Below are positions 8,186 to 18,030 of a DNA stretch of 64,000 bases, one piece after another. Source of the DNA: Cupriavidus sp. EM10. Its GTDB lineage: Bacteria; Pseudomonadota; Gammaproteobacteria; Burkholderiales; Burkholderiaceae. The notes beneath the pieces are model-generated. The model was not told the DNA's origin. It searched no databases and worked only from the letters and a program-made list of their open reading frames with translations. The DNA is taken from positions 124,001 through 188,000 of the forward strand of contig NZ_CP076063.1 in NCBI RefSeq assembly GCF_018729255.1, read 5' to 3'. Position 1 is the first letter of the stretch. Each line of letters begins with the position of its first letter. The position numbers and the translations under genes were made by a program.

Positions 8186-9183
8186 TTAGCTTTTTGCGTC
8201 TTCCGACGCAGCTTTAGCTAACCCTTCCAGATGTTCGCGAATGGCCGATTGGGCCGCTTCCGCTTCTTCCTCGCTGCGGAACTCAATGCGCATGACTTTC
8301 TTTGCGATACGAACATCGCACCAAGTCGCCTTTCCCGCCTTGATTTTGAAGCCGGTAGATGCGGCAGGCCTGGTCTTAACCTGCTCGGCCTTAGTCATCC
8401 GTACGGCCTGCTGTTGATCGATCTTCTTCTCGGCCAACAACTTAACCGCTTCGACGACCCGATCCCCGCGACCGTCTTTGGTCGCCCTTGCCAACTCGGC
8501 GCCAGCATTCGACCCGAGCAGGTCTGGGCGGCTATCGAGAAGGCTTAGGACCTCGGGAGGCAAGTTCCGGAACGACAAAATCTCTGAGAGAGTCGAGACA
8601 GGTACACCAGCCTGTTCAGCTATTGCGGCTTGAGTCTTGTCTGGGCTGCGAAGCAGCAGTTCGTCGAACTTCCGAAACTTCTCGAAATCCGTTAAATCTG
8701 ACTGCATAAGGTTCGCGTAGAACGCGCCCGTGTCAGCCTCGTCTGAACTAAGTTCGCCGAGCACGCAGCGTATGTGATCGCGCCCAAGCTCGCGGTACGC
8801 GTCTGTCCGGTGATGCCCGGAGACAATCTCGAAGCCTCCGCAGGCCGAGGGCATACAATCACAGGATGAACGAGCTTGTTGTGCCTGAGGTTTTCCCTCA
8901 ATTCGACATACTTCTCGGGAGGCATGAAGCGTCTGCGGCCTGGGACCTCATGCAGTTGGTCGATAGGCACATCCACTGCGCCGCCGCTGACGCGGGCCGA
9001 CTCAAGTTCTGCTCTTAGTTGCGCGATCTCGTTAGCCTGTCGCTCAACCTTCCCTTGCATATGCATTAACTGACCGGGCGCAGTTCGCGGCGCTTGCGGA
9101 CCGCGCGCAGCGGCTTTCTCCAAGTCTTCCGCCGTGACCTTGATGTTCCCAGCCTTTGCGGCAAGCTTTTCTCTCAAACTCAT
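8186..9183 (-). CDS. parB: ParB partition protein (frameshift in read)
   Basis: The N-terminal region contains a short coiled coil (MQGKVERQANEIAQLRAELE), then the ParB/Srx nuclease-like domain with the box VSGHHRTDAYRELG, then an HTH (KTQAAIAEQAGVPVSTLSEI). The domain is interrupted at the CCTCCGC stretch near 8836-8841; one added base gives CPRPAGGFEIVSGHHR and a protein of about 332 residues. It begins with an ATGA overlap on the parA stop (9180-9183), the standard parAB operon. It would load on parS and spread; I could not identify parS. Confidence 0.88.
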
Positions 9184-10378
9184 TCTTCAATTCCTTGCCA
9201 AAGCGCGCTGACCTTGTCGTCCACATAGTCGACAAACTCATCGCAGGGTTGGCGAATGCGTCGCATCGTCTCGGTGTTCGCCTCGCTAGAGGAGAGGTCA
9301 TAGACCGTGCGAAATTGAATGCTGCTGTTACGGGCGAGGTCCGTCTCAGGGATCTCAATCGGCAGCACGCGCGACCCATAGACGCCGCGAATCCAGTCTG
9401 CCACCAGGCGAGGAGCGTTCTTTTTCTCCATGCGTGTCATGAGAACATCGAGAAAGTCGAACTCCTTTTTAGATCCCTCGCTCTGCTCTTCCATGCCTGT
9501 TACTAGGTCCGAGAAGAGTTGCCAGAACTGGACCATAGACGCGAAAGCCAAGGTGTCCGGGACCACCGGTACGATGACGCCATCGGCAGCGAAAATCGCG
9601 TTGATGGTCAGGTAGCTGAGGGTAGGAGCCGTGTCGAGGATGATGTAGTCATATTCGTCTTTCAACGAATCGAGGCCGTTACTTAACACGCGCTCGAACG
9701 GAATATGGCCTTCCTCTGCCGTCGCCCGAGCCGGAAGCATAAACTCCGCGTTGAAAAGCTCAGTAGACGAAGGAATCAAATCCAGGTTAGGCCAGTAAGT
9801 CTCCTGAGGAAGCCCTCGCATATCGAAGGACTCGCCCGCCAAATACGCCTCGATGAGCGGCATAATGGTGTTTTCGGACGACACCTCGGCATGTGGATTG
9901 ATGCCATACAGCGTGGTTGCGCTTCCCTGCGGATCCAGATCAACGTGGCACACCTTCCGACCTCGCCGCAGACTCAAGCCCTGGCAGAGGAGGGTGGACA
10001 TAGTGGTCTTCGTGACACCGCCCTTGAAGTTCGCAACTGCAATGACTTTACCTGGTCCCCTTCGCGGACAGGCTTAAGTTCCGCTCGGATCCATTGCATT
10101 GCCTCGCTGAGGCTGAAATAGCGCACTGCACCGGGTCGCGATTGCTGGCCCTGAGGGAGATCCCCCTTTTTGAGGGACCGGTTCATCCGCGTTTTGTCGA
10201 TGCCACACAATTCTTGTAGGCGGCCAGACGGGATCAGCGGGGCTTCCTTCCGAGGAAATGGCTCCAGCATCTCATCCCGAATTTTCTGCAGCATCACCGC
10301 GGAGAGATTTGCCAACTGCTTCAAATCCTCAGGCGTCGTCTTGCTGGGGTGGGCTAGCTTGATATCCATTCGGTTCAA
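9180..10378 (-). CDS. parA: ParA partition ATPase with N-terminal HTH (frameshift in read)
   Basis: The N-terminal 110 residues carry a DNA-binding region (LQELCGIDKTRMNRSLKKGD), typical of type Ia ParA proteins that repress their own operon. The deviant Walker A, NFKGGVTKTT, follows immediately, but the frames meet at 10051-10055, where one added base restores it. Walker A', HVDLDPQGSATTLYG, and Walker B, YIILDTAPTLSY, are present. Full length would be about 400 residues. The 236-base gap upstream (10379-10614) should hold the promoter and its operator. Confidence 0.88.
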
Positions 10379-10614
10379 AAACCTTTAAGCTGTTCACCGG
10401 AACCGCCGGTGGATCGTGCAACCGTTTTCGGCAAAAATGACGTCCGCGGTTGCGTTGCCGTGAAGGTTAGCGGCCCTTAGACGTATACGCAAGTTAACTT
10501 TGTGCCTGTTGTACCCGAGAGATCGAGCTGTTCCCCGGTACTTACGGGTCGTTGTTAAAGTAAAAGGCGAGGAATTCTACGAAAGTGCCATATAACGCAC
10601 AAAGAATGCGCGCC

Positions 10615-12354
10615 TCAGGAAGTAAGGCTTAGGCCAGCCTCAAGGACGAAGCGCGAGGTCGGGTTCTTCTTCGCCGTTGAGATAAACAGGCAATCCCTGG
10701 CGCGCGTGACGGCGACGTAGAAGAGGCGCCTTTCTTCGCTTTCTGGGCTTTCGCTGTCGGGAACGATTGTCTCTTCGGCTCGGACTATGGCTACGCTGTC
10801 CCACTCCCGTCCTTTTGAGGCGTGCATGGTGGTTAGCACGAGGGCGTCGGCGGCGGGTTCGTTGTTTCTCCGTCGAAGATACTCAAGGCGGGCCACGAAT
10901 GGTCCGTTGAGCTGGCTGAGGACGTCGTAGCAGGTGTTGATGGCACGCTTGCCGGCGTCCTCAGTCACATACTTGAGCATCCATTCGCGGACCCCATCCA
11001 ACGTCAGCGCATGGAATTCGCGATCGTATAGGGCACGCCATTCGGCGAGTCGTTTCAAGAAATCCCTGTACTTCTCGGCCGTCTCCTCTGATATTCCCGA
11101 TTCGACCAGGTCCTTTTTGCGCGGGGCAGAGATCAACTCACCCTCGGCGGCTTCCTGGGCGTGAAGCTGTTGAAGCTCAAGGGTTCCGATGCCAGAGTAT
11201 CCAAGTAGAGCATCGACACCAGTCAACTTTGCTCGCTGTATAAGCTCCAACATATCTCCCATCAGTGCTGCCTCGGGACGATCGAGGATCGATTTGCCGG
11301 CGGCACGGTAGTACTTCACTCCATGGGATCTACACACCGCCTCTATGGGATCAAGAATGCGATTAGTCCGAGCGAGCACCGCGGCGGTCTTCCCAGCACG
11401 AATCGCCGGCGCCAGCGTTTCAACTACGGCAACCGCTTCCTTGTACTCGTCGTCGAATCTCTTGAATTCGACTGAGCCGCCGGAGCCCCGATGTGCCAAC
11501 AGGTCCTTCGAAATCCGCTGCGCGTTGTTACGGATAATTTTGTCAGCGGCACTCAGAATCTCGGAATGAGAGCGATAGTTCTTGCCGAGCACGATAGCGC
11601 GAGCATCAAACTCCTTGATGAACGCCTCCATGCCCTGATAGCCGAGGGCGTCACGAAAGCCAAAGATGGTTTGATCATCGTCCCCGACGACACACACAAC
11701 AGAGCCGGCCGCCGCATGCAATGAAGTCCACCGCGATTGCAGGCTATCGCAATCTTGATATTCGTCGACCAGCAGGTGGTGAACGGAGTAGGGCCGGATG
11801 CCACCCGTTAGCATGCCGGCCACCGCCATGCGCAGCATGTCCTGAAAGTCGATCTTCCCGTTTCGTGACAAAGCGGCTTGGTATGCCTCGAAGATCTGTG
11901 CGTCTACAGTACCGGGCTTCGGATCGTCCAAATGATGCTTCGAACGTTCTATGGAGGCCAGCGCATCCTCCACCTTCCAATCGATGCCGCGCTCCTGAAG
12001 GATCTGGCCAACGATCGCTGCGCGGACACCGTCGGTGACGATGTCGTTCAACTTGCCTCCATTCTTGCCCAATTGCTTGTATGCGAGTGAGTGAAAGGTG
12101 CCTGCGACCAGCCGCTTTTTTGCCGTAGGACCCGCCAATTTGAGAATCCGATCGCGAAGCTCAATCGCAGCATCCTTGCTAAAAGTGACCGCACCTACGG
12201 TAAGGGCTGGGTTGCTCAGAAGCAACGCGGCTTTGGCGGCAATCGTCGCTGTCTTCCCTGCACCAGGCACAGCGACGGCCACGCAATGGTCGCGGCAGTC
12301 AACGACTTCCCGCTGGGACGGATTCAGCTTTTCGAGAACTTCTGCGAGAGACAT
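10615..12354 (-). CDS. UvrD/Rep-like superfamily 1 DNA helicase
   Basis: Intact frame. Motifs in order: Walker A VPGAGKTATI, motif II LLVDEYQDCD, motif III VVGDDDQTIFGFRDA, motif IV region GKNYRSHSEI, motif V TTMHASKGREWDSVA, motif VI LFYVAVTRARD. The start at 12354 (MSLAEVLEKLNPSQREVVDC) matches the usual beginning of the family; the frame stays open to 12519 but that part is not helicase-like. About 580 residues, a little short for UvrD. Its upstream region is filled with the repeats at 12391-12613, also found before parM, so expression may be tied to plasmid control. Confidence 0.85.
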   Translation of the reverse strand: MSLAEVLEKLNPSQREVVDCRDHCVAVAVPGAGKTATIAAKAALLLSNPALTVGAVTFSKDAAIELRDRILKLAGPTAKKRLVAGTFHSLAYKQLGKNGGKLNDIVTDGVRAAIVGQILQERGIDWKVEDALASIERSKHHLDDPKPGTVDAQIFEAYQAALSRNGKIDFQDMLRMAVAGMLTGGIRPYSVHHLLVDEYQDCDSLQSRWTSLHAAAGSVVCVVGDDDQTIFGFRDALGYQGMEAFIKEFDARAIVLGKNYRSHSEILSAADKIIRNNAQRISKDLLAHRGSGGSVEFKRFDDEYKEAVAVVETLAPAIRAGKTAAVLARTNRILDPIEAVCRSHGVKYYRAAGKSILDRPEAALMGDMLELIQRAKLTGVDALLGYSGIGTLELQQLHAQEAAEGELISAPRKKDLVESGISEETAEKYRDFLKRLAEWRALYDREFHALTLDGVREWMLKYVTEDAGKRAINTCYDVLSQLNGPFVARLEYLRRRNNEPAADALVLTTMHASKGREWDSVAIVRAEETIVPDSESPESEERRLFYVAVTRARDCLFISTAKKNPTSRFVLEAGLSLTS

Positions 12355-12390
12355 AACTCGGTGTGGCGAATGCCTGGGATGGTCATTGAC

Positions 12391-12613
12391 CGACTTGGTC
12401 GGACTTGGTGCCAGCAACGAAGAGGAAGTGCCACCAACTGCCTGTTGCTTGACTTGTGCCGTTATGCAAACAGGCACCATGTAAGACTTAGCCCCAATTG
12501 GTGGCACGTGCTGACACAATGTCCGACTTACGCTGTGGGTAACTCCGATCCGTCATCTGGCACCTAATGGCACCACGTCCAACCATGTCGGATGGCGACG
12601 GACTTGGTGCGAC
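12391..12613. repeat. Cluster of GGACTTGGTGGCAC-type repeats (set A)
   Basis: At least seven related elements occur on both strands: GGACTTGGTGCCA (12401-12413), CGACTTGGTC (12391-12400), AAGTGCCACCAACT (12426-12439), AATTGGTGGCACG (12496-12508), TGGCACCACGTCC (12568-12580), AACCATGTCGGA (12581-12592) and GACTTGGTGCGAC (12601-12613). They fit a consensus near GTGCCACCAWGTCC. They occupy the gap upstream of the helicase gene. The same consensus forms perfect inverted repeats at 50606-50686 before parM. Confidence 0.65.
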
Positions 12614-12632
12614 CATAGTCGCGCCGGAAGCA

Positions 12633-13466
12633 CTAGATGCCGCGCACGGTTGTCATGAGCTTCAGGTGCGTCGTGTAGCTGCGCAGGCCCAAAGGCTGGA
12701 ACTTACGCAAGAACCGCGACACCTCTTCATTGACGTCGCTCTGGTCGCGGATGCCGTTCCACACCATGAAGTCGAACTGGTCCATCGTCTGGTCGAATTT
12801 GATCAGCACCTGCAACGCCCGCACCGCGAACCGGGAGTACGCCTGGACCTCAAGGGAGACCGACGGGCGCTGGATCGTAGGTACAAATACGATATCCCCG
12901 GCCCCCCGCATCTCGGTTTCGCGTTGCTCTCGGTATGCGCTGGCCACTCGCACCTGCTCGTCCACATAGTCCTCGAGCTTCGACAGTTCGCGTTCCAGGA
13001 ACGTCTCCAGTGTGGACAACTCCGTTCGCGTGAAGGTGCTCTGGCCGAAGCGCTGGAGATTCAGCGACATCCTGTTCATGTAGGGCCACCATTGTTCGAA
13101 CAGGGGTCGCAGGCGCGTGTGATTCAGCTTCAGGGCGACAGACACGACGGCAGCGCCCGCGAGTTCGCGGTCCAGGATCTGCAGGCCCAGCTCGCGACGC
13201 CGGCGGATGATTGCCTGGCGCTGTTCCGGCTGAAGTTCGCGAAAGAGCTTCCGGGTTCGCTCGACCTCAGCCTTGCGTTGCTCATGATCGGCCGGCGAGA
13301 GCAGCCCCTCATTGCGCAGCGCATCGGCGGACGCGTCCATCTCGTTGAGCTCGTGCTCGACGTCCCCGGTGCTGTCGATGGTTCCGAGCGTGCTCGGGGT
13401 AGGGGAAGCCGCTACCGAAGCGTCAAGGCTGCTCTCATCGGCGGGGATCAGGTCGGTCGTGGTCAT
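12633..13466 (-). CDS. Conjugation-associated protein of unknown function
   Basis: 277 residues; start at 13466 fixed by GGAG six bases upstream. The first 50 residues are Ser/Thr/Ala/Asp-rich, the middle is charged and helical, and the C-terminal third (SRFAVRALQVLIKFDQTMDQ, then RFLRKFQPLGLRSYTTH) has a pattern loosely like DUF1845/PFL_4669 proteins of integrative conjugative elements. That match is weak. It is the last gene before the repeat cluster and follows the DUF4400 gene on the same strand, so it is treated as part of the transfer region. Confidence 0.5.
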   Translation of the reverse strand: MTTTDLIPADESSLDASVAASPTPSTLGTIDSTGDVEHELNEMDASADALRNEGLLSPADHEQRKAEVERTRKLFRELQPEQRQAIIRRRRELGLQILDRELAGAAVVSVALKLNHTRLRPLFEQWWPYMNRMSLNLQRFGQSTFTRTELSTLETFLERELSKLEDYVDEQVRVASAYREQRETEMRGAGDIVFVPTIQRPSVSLEVQAYSRFAVRALQVLIKFDQTMDQFDFMVWNGIRDQSDVNEEVSRFLRKFQPLGLRSYTTHLKLMTTVRGI

Positions 13467-13521
13467 GATTTCTCCGTTTGGAAGGCCATCCACATGGCCT
13501 CGTCGTAATTGAGTGGCCGGA

Positions 13522-14138
13522 CTATTTGCCGACATGGAACGACGCCGCGAGGCGCCAGCAAAGCAGGCCCACCAGGCACACCACATAGGTCCACCAATTG
13601 GCGAGCAGGGAAATCGGGAGAAGCAAAGCGGAGGCTCCAATCCCGAAGCAAAGCATCAGGCCGTGGGCTGCGACATGGAATGACACGGGATTGGCGAATC
13701 CCGCGCTTGCAGCGTGGATCTTTCGCGATACCGATCCGTCATTGAAAATCGCCAGAATCAACACTGTCGCGCCCAAGAGCCAGTGGTGGGCAACCGCGGA
13801 ACGGTATAGCGCCCGATAGATGGTCAGCCAGAAGTGCTGCATCCAGCCGCGGCCGAACGTTGACGCGCCCCCGTCCGAGAAAGCAGTTGGGGCATCGGAA
13901 CCGGCGAAGGATGCTTTCACCGCCCAGAGTCGATGAACCACTCGCGAAAGCGAGCGTTTGCCGATGCCACCGCGATATCGGCCTTCTCCGTCCCAAGGAC
14001 CCCTTCCACAGACGCCCTTTCGGAACGACTGATTTCGAACGCTGTCTGGTCCTGAATGAATGGCGCCAGCGTGCAGATCATGAGTGGCGAAATAATCAGC
14101 CAAAGACGGACGTGGGATGCGAATCGGCTACTTGCCAT
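13522..14138 (-). CDS. DUF4400-type membrane protein of transfer region (frameshift in read)
   Basis: The start at 14138 gives a signal-anchor (VRLWLIISPLMICTLAPFI). The C-terminal part, in a second frame, reads VKASFAGSDAPTAFSDGGAS, then transmembrane segments around HHWLLGATVLILAIFNDG and ANWWTYVVCLVGLLCW. One base added to the CCC run at 13923-13925 joins them to about 205 residues. DUF4400 proteins are encoded beside coupling proteins in integrative elements and plasmids; their role is unknown. The stop of the preceding gene is three bases away, so translation is coupled. Confidence 0.7.
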
Positions 14139-14141
14139 GGT

Positions 14142-14438
14142 TCAGATCCACCGCAGTAGCAGCAGGACGGGGAAGCTGGGGATCGCAACAAGCGCGGCCC
14201 AGAACACACCCGGCTTGGCGAGAGAGATGTTCACAAGCGCGAAGCAAGGTGCGGCCTTGGTGGCTGTGAACGCCTCAGGCGGCGTCTCGTCCGGGTAAGC
14301 ATGCGAGACCAACCAATCTTGCATGGCCAGCGCCAGGGCCGGGTCGACGTTACAGATGCGTGCGGCCACCATAGCCGGAATACGGCGAAGCCGCTGCCCG
14401 ACCCAGCGGGCGTCAGTGTGCAAAGTTGCCAGCGACAT
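14142..14438 (-). CDS. Small protein with C-terminal membrane segment
   Basis: 98 residues. A soluble N-terminal part (MSLATLHTDARWVGQRLRRI, then AMVAARICNVDPALALAMQD) is followed by a C-terminal hydrophobic segment (VFWAALVAIPSFPVLLLLRW), so it is probably tail-anchored. It overlaps the upstream gene by about 25 bases and is nearly fused to the DUF4400 gene downstream. Unrecognised; the position next to traD suggests a transfer accessory role. Confidence 0.55.
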   Translation of the reverse strand: MSLATLHTDARWVGQRLRRIPAMVAARICNVDPALALAMQDWLVSHAYPDETPPEAFTATKAAPCFALVNISLAKPGVFWAALVAIPSFPVLLLLRWI

Positions 14439-14919
14439 CGTAGCTCTCGAAGTAACGGGAGAAGGCGTATCCGGTCAGCACCCGGGCCGCGAGTTGAAAC
14501 GCAGCACAGCGCTGGGAAACCTCGCCGGGGACCGGCTCGTCAACGACTTGGCAGACGTAGCCCGCCAGCTGCCGTTGCTCGAATGCCGGGATCGATTCGT
14601 GGAACGGGTACCAGACGTTGTACTTTTCGCCCTTGAATGCGGCATAGCGCTTGTTGTACAGGTCATGCGCGCGCGAGAAGAGGCCCTTCATGAACGCGAC
14701 AGACGGATCACCATGCTTGCGCGCGGCGCGCCATGCTGCGATGCCGTCCGTCAGCATTTCTTTGATCAAAGGCTCTTCCCGCACACGGTAGTTCGTGCCG
14801 ATGTAGTCGACCACGCGGGCACAGATCTCATCGAGGTCCGGAGAGAGGGTGAACACCGGGGAGAGCTTCGCCGACAAATTGTGTTGCTTGATAACTTCGC
14901 GGAACAGGCTGCTGCGCAT
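14413..14919 (-). CDS. Transfer-region hypothetical protein, 168 aa
   Basis: Soluble, mostly helical protein starting MRSSLFREVIKQHNLSAKLS, with an aromatic stretch (LYNKRYAAFKGEKYNVWYPF). No motif recognised. It starts six bases after the traD stop and overlaps the next gene, so it belongs to the same polycistron as TraD and DUF4400. Confidence 0.6.
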   Translation of the reverse strand: MRSSLFREVIKQHNLSAKLSPVFTLSPDLDEICARVVDYIGTNYRVREEPLIKEMLTDGIAAWRAARKHGDPSVAFMKGLFSRAHDLYNKRYAAFKGEKYNVWYPFHESIPAFEQRQLAGYVCQVVDEPVPGEVSQRCAAFQLAARVLTGYAFSRYFESYDVAGNFAH

Positions 14920-14925
14920 GGATGG

Positions 14926-16793
14926 TTAGTCCTGAATAATTGGAATACGACCTTGGTAGACGGCGCCGCCGGATATCCGTAGGAAGTACTGGAGGTTCGG
15001 CAGTTGCATGACCAGGTCATGCGGAATCAGGGGTACCTTTTCAAGCTGTGCGGATCGCGAAACGGAGCCACTAAATTCACCTACGTGCGCTTCCGTGCCG
15101 GTACTCGTGCTGCTGGAGATCACCAGGTTGCGGATAGCCGTCGTCCCGGCCTTCTCGGCGAACCACTGCGCGGTGTCGATGTCTTCCAAGCGTAGAACGA
15201 TCTGGTTGTTCAGATTGCCCAAAACCTGCTGCATTTTGGCCACGTTTCCAAGTTTTGCCGTGAAATCGGAACGCGTCTGGTAAGCAACGAACGCCTTGAA
15301 GCCTGCACCACGCCCCTTGTTGAGAAGCTGGAGCAACTGCTCGTTGATGGCCTCAGCCGTTTCGTCAACTTGAAGGACGATCTCGGGAGGCTTCGCGTAG
15401 AAGTTGTAGATCGCGCCAGCGACCGAAGCGATGTCCGCGAGCAGCATGGACATCACCGCTTGCGCGACCATGGAGTTCGACAGGGAGTCCGCACCGACGT
15501 AGAGCACGGCCTTCTGTTTGATGACCTTGTCGATATCCCAGATTTCTCTATCGTCCTCGAAGTCATCCGCTTTGGGCGCTAGCATGAGGCCGGTCTCGCC
15601 GGTGGCCAGCATCTGCAGGAGGGCAGGGCAGAGGCGATGATACGGCCGTAGTGGTCTCGATCGTGTTGAAACGTCGAGATGAGACCGTCGATCGACTCGT
15701 GGCCCTTGCCCAGATTCGAGAAGCGGTCGATATACAGTCGAACCATAGCGTCCAGACGGGTACCGCCACCTTTCTGACCGACTTGCTGCATGTATCCGGC
15801 GACCTCGTCTTCCCAGTCCGTCATGCCGGCTTCGGGGAAAAAGCGCTGAAGCGCACGCTCGAGCAGGTTGTTGATACCGTTCTGTGCGTATTGGAGGATG
15901 GAGCGCAGGTTGGGCTTGTCGCCGACGTAGAGCTCGCCTTTGACAGAACGATCGATGAACAGGAACGCAAACTGCCGGAACGGGCCTTCCTCCATGAGCT
16001 GGGCGACGCGCGTGGGTATCTCCGACGGTTGCGACCAGTTTTCCAGTGGATTCAAACGGATGGATTGGGACGGCGCCGCCTGCTTCCAATACAGAAACTT
16101 CCGACCCGTACGCTCGCATTCTCGCCGGCATCTTGCGACCCACTCGACGTCGTTCTTCGGATCGATCACGATCAAAACGTCATTAGGGTTATGAATAACC
16201 TGCGTGGAAATCAGTTCGAATGTGCGCGTCTTGCCCGCACCGGTGGTGCCGCTGATGGACGTGTGGCCGCCCATCGCCTTGTAGTGAAACGGCACTGGCT
16301 GCTTCTTGGTCTCCAGACCCGCAATCCAAGGTTTGCCTTGAGGCGAATGGTCCGCAATGCTGTTGGCGGGAGCAAAGGCCTTTTCGATGGCACGTACCGT
16401 TTCGTTCGGCAACCATTTTGGCAAGCCGGGAATATCGGTGGACGGCATGCGCAGAATATCGTGCGCAAGTTGACAGTGCTTCTGGGTCCATTCGTAGCCG
16501 GTGCCGAGGTACATGGCGTCCACGTCTTTGTCCTTCGAGCGGAGACCGCGGCTGGCATCGAGAAGATCATCGATCTTGACCACGGTAAGCCACTTGGTGG
16601 AAATGGCGAGTCGGAATCTGAGGGCGCGCCAAACCTGCGCGGACCGTAGCAGTAGGGCACATAGGCACAAGAGCGCGAAATAGCCAGCGTGCGGCATGCC
16701 GCTCAACAGAATCAACAAAGCTGCGACGGTCCAGCCAACGGCCGCGCGAAATTCGTAAATGGGCCGGAAATGGTTGATGTAGTGATTCATCAT
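14926..16793 (-). CDS. traD: TraD/VirD4-type coupling protein (frameshift in read)
   Basis: The N-terminus has membrane segments (VGWTVAALLILLSGMP, then AGYFALLCLCALLL). The ATPase core shows Walker A SGTTGAGKTRTFEL and Walker B VLIVIDPKND. The C-terminal half (LQMLATGETGLMLAPKADDF onward, with IVLQVDETAEAINEQLLQLL) is in another frame; one base added in the GGGCAGGG stretch at 15619-15628 joins them to about 620 residues. It links the processed DNA substrate to the secretion channel. It resembles the SXT/ICE-type TraD more than the Ti VirD4. Its start overlaps the TraI-like gene. Confidence 0.82.
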
Positions 16794-18030
16794 GATGCAG
16801 TCTCCGGCGCGATGAGACGTCCTACTTCGTCGACCAACAGAATATTCTGGCCATCGACCTTGTATAGGTGCTTGCCCTTTCGCAGATGCTCGACAAGGGT
16901 GTCGGACGCCAGGCCAAAGTTGCCGAGCGAGCGCTTGCTAATCGAGACTTTGCCGTCGATCCGCGCGACCTTGGCTTTGCCGCTGGCAACGTCCTGGGCC
17001 AGCGCCTTGAAGAACTCCCGCATCAAGTTAGAGCTGCCGGCCAAAGCCTTGAAGGGATCGTCGGCGGATAACTCCTTGCGCAACGAACGCGCTCCGTCGA
17101 GCTGAACCACATTTCGCGCCGCCGAGGCATCCGAGGCCGTGGCATCCGGCGATTCGACCTGAGCCTGCGAACCAAGGCCCGCGGATTCCGCTGGCGAGAC
17201 GTTACCCTTTCCGTCGGCGTGCTGCGTGGAAGTGGCCGGCGGCGGCGCCGGCACCGGTGCGTCAGCCTGAGCCAAGGACGGATTGACAGCCTTCTCCAGC
17301 CTCTCGGCTGTCGGAACGGGCGTCGAGTCCGGGGGAATTCTGCTTTTCTGGCCTTGATCTCGAACTGGGTCAGTGTGTCGATGGATTGCCGTACAACCTT
17401 ATGCAGCAGCGTTTCGAGTCCGGTCGGTCGAGGATCCGGATTGATCGCACCGAAAAGCTCGGTGAGCACCTGGCTGTCGAAGGCACTTAATCGTTCGCTA
17501 CCAAGAATCTCGCGCGCGAGAAGTGCGGTGCGCATACGCTCAATGGGCTGGATAGCCTCGCGTCTCGTGACACGGTAATTGCTTGTGCCGACCCAGGGAC
17601 CGAAGGCGCCGTGGGCAGCGGGGATCCACTCTGCACCATCGCTGTCGCGATAGAACTGAAAGTGACGGCACGGCTCGTCGAGCCGCGAGCAGCACGCTGC
17701 AAGGAAAAGGGCGTAGAGATACTGAGGCTCGAGCATGCGCCGGCGCTCAGACGGCTGGTCTGCACCGAACTTCTGCGCGCCGGACAGGCGCATCGCAAAG
17801 TACGCCGCTTCGACCGTAGCGCGGAATGCACCGCCCGGTTCCGCATGTTCAGCGAAGCGCAGGGGCATACTGGAAAACCAGTCCGCGCACCGCGTCAGAA
17901 TGCTCAGCCACTTTACGGCGAACAAGTCGCCGGACACCTCGTTTGCATACTGCCGAATCAACGCGATCCGGCTCTCGTGAGCTGACAAAAGCGCTGCTGC
18001 CGGCATCGAGGAATGGGTGTGCGTACTCAT
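16790..18030 (-). CDS. TraI_2/MOBH-like protein with degenerate HD motif (frameshift in read)
   Basis: The N-terminal 150 residues follow the MOBH TraI layout: HAEPGGAFRATVEAAYFAM lines up with the HHxxGGLLxHSLEV block and LFLAACCSRLDEP with the LLHDxxK block. The metal-binding His-Asp pairs are absent. The C-terminal 110 residues (DGKVSISKRSLGNFGLASDT onward) resemble the winged-helix TraI_2_C domain. One base added to the GGGGG run at 17331-17335 unites the halves across a Pro/Ala-rich linker. It sits between virB6 and traD. It may be a diverged relaxase or a non-catalytic paralogue; no other relaxase is visible here. Confidence 0.55.

Noticed and set aside
12567..13508. Plus-strand open frame of about 310 codons
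   Set aside because: Antisense to the 12633-13466 gene, which has a perfect ribosome site.
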